Assembly (NCBI GenBank): GCA_034769895.1 | Contig: CM068373.1 | Location: forward strand, 279,713,158 to 279,777,157 | Source: Magicicada septendecula | Lineage: Eukaryota > Arthropoda > Insecta > Hemiptera > Cicadidae | Direction: 5' to 3' | Length of the DNA stretch: 64,000 bases | In this document: positions 23,824 through 34,400 of the stretch, in pieces | Layout: each line of letters begins with the position of its first letter | Position numbering within the stretch: position 1 is the stretch's first letter | Position numbers and translations under genes: made by a program | Notes under the pieces: generated by a model | The model's database searches: none | What the model saw: only the letters and a program-made list of their open reading frames with translations | What the model was told of the DNA's origin: nothing

Positions 23824-23979
23824 TGCAGAAGGCTGCAATACACTGACAAAGGTTTCGTAGTCAGTGACCACTGAACTGTGGTTAAGGCTAGTGGCTGTGA
23901 GTAGGACACCGATATTTATAAACTTTTGGTGTCCGCACGAAGTTGTTGTCTGACCCCACAATCAGAAGAAAGGAAATTC

Positions 23980-24381
23980 TTATTGGTTCGCTACAACTCG
24001 CGTCCAAAGAGCACTCAATGAGAGGGACTCACCCCTCCGATTCATTGCAATAGATGCATGTTTCTGAATCTGTACAGACTCCATATGCAGGCGAGGGAAA
24101 TACGCACTCACCGACGACAGAAGCCTCGTCTCTTCAAAGAGTATGCGATGGTCGGCATTGGCGAGTGCGTGCTCCGCTATAGCAGACTTTTCCGGCTGCC
24201 TCAAACGACAGTAGCGGCTGTGTTCATCAACGCGGGCATAGGCACTGCGTTTCGTAGTTCCGATGTACAACTGGCCGCATGAGCAAGTAACTCCATAAAC
24301 TCTGACCTCCTTCACTGGTCTCAGTCTGGACCAAACAACTATGGACCACGGCTTTACAGCTCGGCAAGCCGAAGTTCTCAT
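23980..24381 (-). pseudogene. GIY-YIG endonuclease fragment, Penelope-like
   Basis: From about residue 27 the frame reads VRVYGVTCSCGQLYIGTTKR, then SAYARVDEHSRYCRLRQPEK and SAIAEHALANADHRILFEET. This matches the V..I.C.CG..YIG.T.R....R..EH....R.......S..A.H module at the Penelope-like C-terminus, with the YIG, the Arg and the EH pair visible. It is a different family from PLE-A and PLE-B, which have CPDC and YVGQTKK. The first ~26 residues come from the inverted-repeat arm and are not part of the domain. There is no RT upstream. The nuclease fold itself looks uninterrupted. Confidence 0.85.
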
Positions 24382-24602
24382 AACTTTGAAACCTGCCGTT
24401 AAAGCCTCAGACAGAATAAGAATCTAATGTTCAGTTTTGTAAATTTCGAAATTTTATGACACCGGGGCCCAAAAAGGGGTTATCAATTTTAAAGTTTTTT
24501 TAATTCAGTTGGGTGTTTGACTAGAGGGAACTTTAACCAAGACCCAACTGTAACGTTTACTGTGAAAATGTTTTTAACTTTAGTAGTACCACGGACAAAA
24601 TA

Positions 24603-25066
24603 AAATATCAGTATGGAGAACCACATATGACTTCCATGTTGTAATATTTATATTTAAAATCATTTTCGAAATGAAATATTTCCACAGAAACTACTTCTTT
24701 CTTCAGCCTTAACCACAGTACTGTAGTCACTAACGTATACCACCTCACGTTATCGCACTCGATTTTGATTGATGATGGCAGTCGATGGCACTGCCGAAAC
24801 GTCTGGTTTTGCAGAAAACATTGAACTACGGCCAAACAGCCCGGGAAGGAATTTTAACAACAAACTACTTCTTTGTTGCCGATAATGTAGTACACATATA
24901 AAAAATTATCCCCTCCCCTTCAACTATAATTTTCATTTATAGAAAATTACCCCCTCCCCCTTCAACTACTCTTTTCGTTTATAGATATTTCATCTACCTT
25001 TCTACAGAGGATTATTGTGACAATCTTTTCAGGATACTTTATTTATAAAAATTAAGTACTTTACTC
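24603..25066 (-). repeat. Penelope-like tail of array element, copy D
   Basis: A minus-orientation copy of the tail at 61545-62015, from the ACTCTCGTTAAA-like junction at its 5' end to CCATACTGATATT at its 3' end. It lacks the tandem array, so it is 5' truncated. It abuts a LINE RT fragment at 25067. Confidence 0.75.
24769..24800 (+). ncRNA. Hammerhead-like motif with mutated core
   Basis: The plus strand reads TTGATGA-T, the perfect stem GGCAG..CTGCC, then GAAACGTC. The first core C is T here, which would be expected to abolish a hammerhead. Its strand relative to the tail matches the other copies. Confidence 0.35.
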
Positions 25067-25690
25067 TTGTTAAAGCTATGGGGCCTTGAAGTAAACATAA
25101 AGAAGACGGAGTATATGTGCATTGGTGGGGAACAGAAGAATTTAATTTTAGAAGACAAACAAGAAATAATAAATTGCAATAGCTATAAATATCTAGGAAC
25201 AACAGTTACACAAGATGGTAGTCTAGATAAAGCGATAAGAGAAAGAAATAACTTGGGAAAAAATCAATAGCATTGCCGAACAACATATTGTGGGACCAAC
25301 AAATATCAAAACAAAATAAACATCGTATATACAATACAATTGTGAAACCAATTACGTCATACGGGTGTGAAATATGGCCAATAACACAAAGAACAGAAAA
25401 GTTGTTGGAAGCTACTGAAATGGATTATTGGCGAAGAACGGCAGGGAGGTCAAAACTGGAGTAAGTAAGAAACGTCAGAATCGGGGAGATAATGGAGGTA
25501 CAGTGCTCTATTGTCGACGACATAAAAACAAAACAGCTAAGATGGTTTGGGCATGTGCAAAGAATGCCGGATAATCGACTCCCCAAGCAAATTTTGAGAT
25601 GGATACCATATGGTCGTAGGCGAAGAGGAAGTCCTAGGATGAGTTGGAGAGGAGGCATCAGCCGGGCAATGAGAGCGGACCCTTACTTAG
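25067..25690 (+). pseudogene. LINE reverse transcriptase C-terminal fragment
   Basis: Reads LWGLEVNIKKTEYMCIGGEQ, then NSYKYLGTTVTQDGSLDKAI, a frame slip near 25265, then VKPITSYGCEIWPITQRTEK, a stop near 25463, and finally KQLRWFGHVQRMPDNRLPKQ with GRRRRGSPRMSWRGGISRAM. These are the regions after the RT catalytic box and the C-terminal GHV.RM motif. The catalytic YADD lies just upstream of the fragment and is missing; the tail copy at 24603-25066 occupies that position. Related to 18796-19625. Confidence 0.85.
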
Positions 25691-26707
25691 CCGCTACCAT
25701 CGGCCTCTTTCATGTTTCTTCTTCTTCTTCAGCACTACAACGCATCATCGGTTTTTCTTTAGTTTTCAGAATTGCAAGCATATTAACGCTGTTACAGTAC
25801 GGTTACAATGGAAGAAATAATTACTTCAGTTGCAATTGTTATTACTTTTTCGAGATTTATCGAGTACATCTTGTCCGACTTAGGTGGTTCAGATCGCTTC
25901 GATGAAGCCGACACAGATGCAAGCAATGAGTACACGCTGTCGCGTCGTCCTGCGTTTTTTACTAACAACAGTCGGTAACCATTAATTATAACGTTTTTAA
26001 TTACTTTATTCGCAATGATTCTGTGTTGTGCCGAGAACAACTAATAGCTTTGTGATGTCTTGAGTGATTAATAACGATGTACCTGCACCAATGACGTTCC
26101 GCCTAGTAGCAGTCTTGTTTGATATCGCACACAGGCCCACGGCAGCTCCTTCTTGAAGTGATAACCCGTCGAGAATTTTCAGCGTCGAAATCTTAATAAT
26201 TCTATAACCCCCCCCCCCCCCCCATAAAAACAATTTTTGTTTTACGATCATTATTTTAACAATAGTATTTGATATATTAATGTTATAAATTCAGTTTTAC
26301 AACGTTTACATTTTCTATTTTATTACATTGTAACGGCGGTCGCGCGAAGAGCCAGTCATTATAACCACATTACAACATTTCTCCATCCGTGATGTCAAAG
26401 CTTCATTCAAATAGTTTTAAAACAGTGTTAGAACTGCAACAGCCTTTTCACTACATTTTTTTACTTTATTTTAGGTCAGATTAAGGAATGACAGCTCGGT
26501 GAAGCGCCTTCCACTTTACTTTGCTTCGTCTCATAAATTTTGAACTGGTGTTCTGGTAACAGGTTACAAAAATAAAATAAAGCATTAAAAACAACAGTTG
26601 AGTTCGACACAGCATACAAGCTCGTAAGTCGTGATTTAGGTAGTAAACAAACTGCGGGCCGGATAGTAAACCGAAAAAATCAGTGGAGCGATTCGGTCAA
26701 GCGAACC

Positions 26708-26742
<35 letters not shown>

Positions 26743-27137
26743 GAGAGTAACACATGTATATATGATACAAACAACAACGCGAATAAATTAATCAACTGGG
26801 AAAATGATCATTGAATTATGACATCAGTCCACAGTCTGATGGATGTGATTTATTGCCGCTATCGGATATGCAGTCTGCGCGTCCAAACGAATTTTACATA
26901 ACTGTTTATTGTAATTTTTCCCAAATATCAAGCCCCCCCCCCCACCGGTTAAATACTGATTCCAGTTTTAATTGGAGAGTTCCTATTGCAGCATTGTTTA
27001 CAAAAACAGGAATCAATTACAGAGAGCGGACTCTGATTTATAACCTCTACAAGCGTGAAATTGGGTGTCGTCTGTTTTGGCAGTAATGGGGAAGGAGCCT
27101 GTATCGGAAATTGGGGCATTGGGAAAGCTCGTAGTAT
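25691..27137. other. No supported gene
   Basis: Contains poly-C runs (26208-26223, 26935-26943) and a (GA)n tract at 26712-26748. The sequence TGTAACGGCGGTC near 26329 resembles an LTR start, but no partner end was found. Confidence 0.4.
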
Positions 27138-27307
27138 CCTTCTTCTTCTTCTTCTTTTCTTCTTCTTCTTCTTCTTCTTCTTCTTCTTCTTCTTCTTCTT
27201 CTTCTTCTTCTTCTTCTCCTCCTCCTCCTCCTCCTCCTCCTTCTTCTTCTTCTCCTTCTCCTCCTTCTTCTTCTTCTCCTCCTCCTCCTCCTCCTCCTTC
27301 TTCTTCC
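27138..27307. repeat. (TTC)n/(TCC)n pyrimidine microsatellite
   Basis: About 170 bp of pure pyrimidine triplets on this strand, with TTC and TCC blocks alternating. The Ser-, Phe-, Pro- and Glu-rich frames across it are artefacts. Mirror-repeat polypurine/polypyrimidine DNA of this kind can form triplexes. Confidence 0.95.
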
Positions 27308-27330
27308 AGGTTAGAAAATTCTACCTGTTC

Positions 27331-27696
27331 CAGTAGCCTACCTAGAATTTGGTCTTGGGGGAGGGGTCCGGTCGAGTCAGCTTCATACAAAAAGGAAAAA
27401 CAAGTTAATACTAATCAATATTACTATCTTTACAGTGGCTGAAACCCGTGTAAAAATATTCTCAAATCAATTCCATTAAAATAAACGGTAATAACACAAT
27501 AAAAATACGCGTTATTGAAATATTGTTTACAATATACTTATCGACTGAATTGATTTTCTTGTATTTATATGTTAGCTGAAAAAAATAATAAAACAACCTA
27601 AAAATTAAGAGATTAACAAAATTTCTCGTCAACTTTTTTCGACCCTCTGGGGGAGGGGTCCGGTCCAGTTTGTCCACTCCCGTAAATACGTAACTG
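27331..27696 (-). mobile_element. Short non-autonomous hAT element (366 bp)
   Basis: The left end CAGTAGCCTACCTAGAATTTGG and the reverse of the right end, CAGTTACGTATTTACGGGAG, match (swapped) the ends of the hAT MITE at 47898-48579. Internal stretches also match in inverse, such as TTAAGAGATTAACAAAATT and GGTAATAACACAATAAAAA. I did not find a clear 8-bp TSD. It may have inserted in the LINE at 27697-29960. Confidence 0.65.
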
Positions 27697-29960
27697 GGCC
27701 TACCGTCTAATCCTCCGTCTTCACATGCTTCTTCTACTTATCGGCTGATGATTCCAGGTCTGCTTTGGAATCCTCTCTTTCTGCATTTTGGATACATGTT
27801 CTTTCCAACTTTCTTTTTACTTCCATATTCCTTAAGGAATGGAAGTATGGTGATGGCAAAAAAAATCGTGTTCGAGATTATTGCAGATTCTGATTCTACT
27901 ACACTCAAAACATGAAAAAAAGTCGTTTTCCGAAAAGTGTCTGTGTGTGTGTCTGTGTGTCTGTCTGTCTATGTGTGTGTAGATTTTTTTCTATGGCAAA
28001 CGATAACTGCCGCAAATTCAAACAGAATCAAATAATGTTTTGCATACAGCCCTGATTTGTAGAGTATTCGCGACCTATTGTTTTTGGTGAAGATCGGTTG
28101 AGGGAAAGGGGTAGTTTACCTGCAACGGTTTTTTTTTATCAAGGGAAATTTTTTTTTGGCAAACGATAACAGCCGCAAATTCGAACAGAATCAAATAATG
28201 TTTCGCATACAGCCCTGAATTGTAGAGTTCTCAAGACCTATTGTTTTTGGTGAAGATCGGTTAAGGAAAAGGGATAGTTTACCTGTAACGTTTTATGTTT
28301 TAACAAGGGTATTTCCTATGGCAAACGATAACAGCGCAAATTCAAACAGAATCAAAAGATTATTTGCATACAGCTCTAAATTGTAGAGTTCTCAAGACCT
28401 ATTGTTTTTGGTGAAGATCGGTTAAGGGAAAGGGGTAGTTTACCTACAACGTTTTTTTAACAAGGGTATTTTCTATGGCAAACGATAACAGCCGCAAATT
28501 CAAACAGAATCAAATAATTTTCTGCATACAGGCCTGATTTGTAGAGTACTCAAGACCTATTGTTTTTGGTGAAGATCGGTTGAGGGGAAGGGGTAGTTTA
28601 CCTGCAACGTTTTTTATCAAGCGTATTTTCTATGGCAAACGATAACAGCCGCAAATTCAAACAGAATCAAATAATGTTTTGCATACATCAGTGAATTGTA
28701 GAGGACTCAAGGCCTTTAGATTTTGGTGAAGATCGGTTAAGGGGAAGGGGTAGTTTACCTGCAACCTTTTACTTTTTAACAAGAGTAAAGTACTTGAAAA
28801 TTTATTTAAACTTTTTTAAACAATGGTAATTGTTGAAAATAAAATAATTTTGTTGCCAGGTAATAAAAATAAAGTCATTTTGATTATAAAATATAAATAT
28901 TTACAACAAGAAAAGAATTTTCAGTTTTCAAAATTTAAATATATTTTTATAAAACAATGGGTTCTTCATTGAGGTGGGGACCATGTCACTCACTCCATCT
29001 CAAGCCTCTCCCATTTTGCAGAAAAAGAGGACCCTGTCAAGGCTGATACTTTGACGACAGTGACAGGGCTTTCCACCAAATTCAGCAGAGTGACAGGTAG
29101 GCCCAACTCTGATTGGCTCCTCAGATTTCCCCAGCGTTAGTAGGTTCTATGAAAATATTTTATTTCAAAAATGATTTTAAATATAAATCTTAGATATGTT
29201 TTATAAATCTCATGTTTTATGTTTTAACATGGGTAATTTTTTATATGACGAACCATAACTGCCGTAAATTCAAACAGAATCAAATAATTTTTTACATATG
29301 TGCCTGAGCTATAGAGAACTCAATGTCTGTTGATTTTGGTGAAGATCGGTTACGGGGAAAGGGCAGTTTACCTGAAACATTTTTTGTTGTAACATGAGTA
29401 AAGTACTTAATTTTGATAAAGTATCCTGATAAGATCTTAATAATCCACTGTAGAAACGTAGATGAAATATCTATAAATGAAGAGGCTAGTTGAACGGGCT
29501 GGGGGTAATTTTCTATAAATCAAAATTATAGTTGAAGGGGGAGGGGATAATTTTTTTTTATATGTGTCTACGTTATTGGCAAGAAAGAAGTATTTTTTTG
29601 TTAAAATTCCTTCCCTGGTTGTTTGGCTGAAAATGATTTTAAATATAAATCTTAGAATATGGAAGTCATGTATGGTTCTCCATACCGATATTTGGATACA
29701 TGTTCTTTCCAACTTTCTTTTTACATTTCTGCCTGTAGTGCAACCAACTTAATGTTTTAACTGCTTTCTAATTGTTGCATTTCGTATCCGATCTCCCCTT
29801 CTATTTCTCGTCCGGTTTTCTGTACTCCTTGATTCTGTTTTTTGTAATTTCCCTTCTACACTTTGTCCTATTCCTTGCATCTTATGATTATAATGATAAC
29901 GACGAAGATTAATAATATGCCACACACATACACAGTCACACCAGCTTTCCCACATTCACC
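27697..29960 (-). pseudogene. LINE C-terminal fragment split by the array element
   Basis: Upstream part (29725-29960): NRRGDRIRNATIRKQLKH, the post-RT region. Downstream part (27697-27820): SWKEHVSKMQKERIPKQTWN, then HQPISRRSM. Joining the two across one copy of the 34-bp duplication restores a continuous W.EH...M....IPK..W..... pattern, so this LINE is the pre-existing target. It is a decayed fragment; the clade is not assigned. Confidence 0.75.
27821..29690 (+). mobile_element. Array element, locus 2: complete insertion with 34-bp TSD
   Basis: The 34 bp at 27787-27820 (TTTGGATACATGTTCTTTCC..) recur exactly at 29691-29724, on both sides of this segment and inside an older LINE. The element opens with the TTCCATATTCCTTAAGG hairpin, then the ~100-bp leader, GT-type microsatellite, five ~161-bp units (starting near 27991, 28155, 28315, 28473 and 28630), a unique patch (28870-29215), one diverged unit (29240-29385) and the Penelope-like tail ending TCCATACCGATA. 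The tail has lost its hammerhead-like part. No protein is encoded, so it must be mobilised by another element's enzymes. Long TSDs point to target-primed reverse transcription. Confidence 0.8.
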
Positions 29961-30464
29961 TCACGGTTACGGTCTCTATCCAATAACGTTTCGCTGGTAT
30001 TGAAAGCGACGCAGCAGCGTTTTCACCGTTCTCACTGTCCGTCAATTATATTGAAACAATTATTCCGTTTAGGACAGTTTAGCAAACAAACGCCGCCGAC
30101 ATTGAGATTCATAATTTCCACGCAAGACTGTGTTTCTGTCACACAAAGAAGAGACTCGCACTTTCTCTCCGTTTACGCTCCATTAGCAATTATACAACAC
30201 CACTAGTGACACGTAAAAAATTGTTTAAAATCGATAGAGAAACTTTTGCGTTCCGCGCGATCCGTGTAATGTTTTATATATCTGATCCAATAATAACAAC
30301 CCGTACCGTTCATTATGAAATACGCTATATACGTATGCGTGAAACATAATTACATTTTTAAAAACACGATCTTCCAACCTACTTATTCAGTACAATACAA
30401 TGAATTACTTTCTCCTAGATTCAAACTAGTCGAAAAAATTTCTTAATTTATACACGCGCGCGCC

Positions 30465-30467
<3 letters not shown>
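29961..30467. other. No supported gene
   Basis: Mixed composition, no motif recognised. Confidence 0.4.

Positions 30468-30521
<54 letters not shown>
30468..30521. repeat. (AC)n microsatellite next to mariner
   Basis: About 27 AC units ending four bases before the TA target of the mariner element. Confidence 0.95.
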
Positions 30522-30523
<2 letters not shown>

Positions 30524-30717
30524 ATACGAGGTATGTAAATTAAGTAATGAAATTAATCATCTAGCAGTCAATATGGCAACACTGTAAGGTTTTCATTAAC
30601 ACAGATGGTTAGATGAACAGCTGATTGATATTGAGTATTAATATTTATTGTCTATTGTTGCCACGTGAAACGTAAACAAGCTTTTCGTGAACTGAGTTTT
30701 TGTTGTGCGTTATAAAA

Positions 30718-31436
30718 ATGAGTGACATCAATTACGAGCAACGTTGTGCAATCATGTTTGTGTTAAACTAGGGCACAATACTACTGAGACTTTTACAAAA
30801 TTGACGGAGACGTATGGACATGAAGCTTTGTCAAGAACACAAGTTTTCAGATGGTTTAAAGCATTTTCGATGGCCAGGAATCAACTAAGGATGGTTCACA
30901 CTCTGGAAGACCGTCAACGTGAAGAACTGACGACAGTGTTGATCGAATCAGGGACTTCGTGCGGTCTGATCGTCGATTAACCGTCGCAATAATCTCAGAA
31001 CAATTAAATTTTAACCACACTACAGTTTATCAAATTTTGACAAACGAATTGGGAATGAGAGAAGTTTGTGCGAAATTGGTCCCAAAAAACCTCTCTCTTG
31101 AACAGAAAGACAACAGAATGGAAATGTGTCGTGATCTTCTAGGACGAATTGAAAATGGTCCTGATTTTCTAAAAGATGTACGATCCAGAAACAAAACGCC
31201 AGAGTGAGGAGTGGCACACACCAAACTCACCACCTCCCAAAAAAGCAAAAATGAGCAAATCCAATATCAAAATCATGTTCACTTATTTCTTTGATAGTAA
31301 TGGCATTATCCATAAGGAGTTTTTACCTACAGGACAGACTGTCAATCAATATGTTTACCTACAAATTCTTGAAAGGCTGCGGAAAAGAGTTGCCCGCGTA
31401 AGACCAGCCATCGTGAACACCTGAATGCTGTATCAT
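30718..31436 (+). pseudogene. mariner transposase, N-terminal part (broken)
   Basis: Starts MSDINYEQRCAIMFVLN, then slips frame into KLGHNTTETFTKLTETYG and LSRTQVFRWFKAFS, the paired helix-turn-helix DNA-binding region. The next frame gives RRLTVAIISEQLNFNHTTVY and ENGPDFLKDV. The ITGDE block that carries the first catalytic Asp is deleted near 31180. Then come YDPETKRQSEEWHTPNSPPP and IIHKEFLPTGQTVNQYVYLQ, ending LYH at the hAT insertion. At least three frame changes plus the deletion make it inactive. It continues at 36070. Confidence 0.92.
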
Positions 31437-34400
31437 CAGTGGTGTACCTAGGGGGTGGCGGGGCTGGCCCCCGCCAGGGGCGCCGTCACGGACGGGGCGC
31501 CGATACGTGGTGATTTTTTGCCCTCAAACAAAGGTAGGATAATGTTAAAGTAAATAATCTCATCCGCATATCCAGTTAGAAAAAGGTGAGAATTTGAAGT
31601 ACGAAAAAAGGGGCGTCATCACGGACGGGGCGCCGATGCGTGGGACTTTTTAAGGTAGGATTTTTAGTGCTGTTGGTAATGTAGATCGCATCCAACAAGT
31701 GCTGCCATCTCTGTTCTTCAGGGAGATACCAACTGAATTCTCGCCATCTTAGCAGTCGTTGTTTGGGTTTTGTGAGAGAAATACTGATTTTGCATTCTTC
31801 GTTATAAGAAAATAAGAAATAAGCTTTTTTTGTTCTACGGTAAAGCGGTAAATACCATTCCTTTCTTTTTATGAAACAACAGATAACATATAGAGCAGTG
31901 ATTGATAGACTATTTAATAATATAGTTCTTTCATTAGTGAGCTGAGTAGTTTTTCTGTTTTTACTTCAAAAATAAAAATATGCTCTTGGGGCAATTTGCA
32001 AGAAAATTTATAAGAAAAACAGAAAAAGGAAAATGGTCTGCAGAAGGTCTTGTAACTAGACTTCACAAACAATTAAATTTAGAATTGTTTGAAATAATCT
32101 AACCTCTGACAATGATCATTTGTATTTGTAATCACATCACAGTCTGTGAATTTGTTCTATTGTTTATTACTGAAAATGATACACTCTTGTCATCAGTATA
32201 CTTTATCTTGTGCAATTGCAAGCGATTTATTTATATTCAATTATATAAATAATTTTTTCCAAATATATATTCACTCTATGTGTATTGAAAATCGTTATGC
32301 AAAAAATAGAATAGTTTAAGAAGGTTCACTCGAAATTTCATTTCGTACGGATTTTCATAAAATTTTAATATGTTATGCAAAGGACGCTTTCTGGCACCCT
32401 TTTCTTATTTACGATTTCAGATTACAGAAGTGTAAAAAAGGGGTTTAAATGCATTTCTCTACCCTAAAAGTATATTTTTGGGATTCCTTATTCAATTTTA
32501 CATGAATATCACTAACTTTTAAGTGTTTATTTTTTTGGGAGGGGCAAACAGAAAAGATCCTTTTTTTGGAATAAATTTTTATCTATTCAACATGTAAATG
32601 CATGATAAAAGATTAAAAAATTTTTTTGATCTTTCTAGAATGACCTATGCTAAAATTTCAAAGTCGAACGTATTTCGTTGTAGGTTGACAATTTTGTTTT
32701 TTTAGCAGGTGTTAAATATTCTACCCTTGTTGCTTTTTATTTTAAGTAAAGAACATTTCCTACGATTACTGTGAAAATGGGACCAAAAAAACAATCTGGC
32801 AGTGCTTTCAGGAAAATCAGGAAACACAGGGAAAAAACTGCTGTAGCTCTTTCAGGGCAGCTTAAAAATTGGTTGGCAAACAATGAAGGTGAATAAATGA
32901 CGTTACATAGTTTAAGGACAAAAGTAACACAACTAAAGATATTGCAGATTTTGCGGAAAACGACAGTAGTAAGCCATCAACTTCTTTTTGCAGCACACAT
33001 ATGGGCAATGTCCCAACTTTTGAAGATGACGTGTTGAAAGAAGATAGGATATCTATGTCAAGTCCAGGCAAGAATATTTCTGTGGATGAAACAATGCAAT
33101 CATCGGGCGAAGATTGTTCTATAGAAATAAATCAAATTGTCTATGATGATCCAAAAAAGTGGCCTGGGGTTCCAGAAATTAGTGACAAAGTTAGACTCCT
33201 GCTAATTAAATGTGGACCTCAAAGAGTTGATGTATCAACTTTCAAGTTTCCAGATTCAGACGGCCACGGCAATAGACATCTTGATGCTAAATGGTTTTAT
33301 AAAATACTTACGAACGGAGAACGAGTACTACGACAATGGTTATTATATAGCCAGTCGGAAGATGCTCTATTTTGTTTTCCCTGTCTCCTTTTTGGGAAAG
33401 ATCAACATAGAAAGACCTCATTTTCTGATATAAATAAGGGTTTCAAAGATTGGAAACATTTGAACCCTCTCATTTATACTCATGAAAACTCATCCAGTCA
33501 CAGGCTTTGTTGCATAGAATGGAAAGATTTGCAAAATCATCTAAGACTTGGAAAACGGTGGACGCTGTAAGTCAAGAAAATCTTCAAAAAGAGGTAGAGA
33601 AATGGAGGAGTATTGTTAAAGTGATGATGGATGTAATTCTCTTCTGTGCTAAAAATAATTTGGCAATTCGAGGAACAGCTAAGAAAGAAGTAATTGGAGA
33701 GCCTGGTAGTGGAGTATTCTTAAGCACTTTAGAATTAATAAGTCATTATCATCCTCAACTAGCAGCACATATGTCATATGTTAAATCCAAAAAGCAAGCT
33801 CTAAGCTACTTTTCTCCAAGAACCCAGAATGAAGTAATCAGTTTAATTGGAGGCAAAGTGAAACAAGAAATTTTGAATAAAATAACAGCTGCCAAATATT
33901 TTTCCATTATATTTGACTGCACTCCAGACATTGCTCATATTGAGCAAATGAGCCAAGTTATTAGATTTGTTGATTTGTCAGATGGAAGATGTCAAGTAAG
34001 TGAAAGTTTCATTGACTTCATTAGTACAAATGAGCGTACAGGAAAAGGCCTTTCAAACGACATTCTTACAAAATTAAATGAAGATGGTCTCAGTATTGGT
34101 AACTGTCGTGGCCAGGGCTATGATAATGGCAGTAACATGGCCGGAAAATATATTGGTGTTCAAGCACAAATTCTTACACTAAACAATCAAGCTCGGTATG
34201 TGCCATGTGCTGCCCACAGTTTAAATTTAATTGACGCGCATGCTGCAGCTGCTTCACCTTTGGTGATTTGGTGATAACTTTTTTTGGAATTATCCAAAAG
34301 TTATTCACTTTTTTAGTGGTTCAACTGGAAGGTGGCAAGCTTTATTAAGTAATCTTGACATTACTTTGAAGGGCTATTGGAACACAAGATTGTCAACTAA

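Larger units (their letters stand above)
23728..24387 (-). mobile_element. Penelope-like remnant between 58-bp inverted repeats (PLE-C)
   Basis: Arm 23728-23785 (AAAGTTATGAGGACTTTGGC.. to ..GTTGTTTGGT) is the near-perfect inverse of 24330-24387. Between them lie the GIY-YIG frame (23980-24330, minus) and a hammerhead-like motif (23792-23823, minus). Penelope-like copies often carry terminal repeats in direct or inverted arrangement, which would explain the arms. Confidence 0.75.

Noticed and set aside
26329-26400. Possible LTR start TGTAACGGCGGTC
   Set aside because: No matching CA end or TSD was found.
27013-27442. Ser/Pro-, Phe- and Glu/Gly-rich open frames
   Set aside because: Translation of a TTC/TCC tract in three frames.
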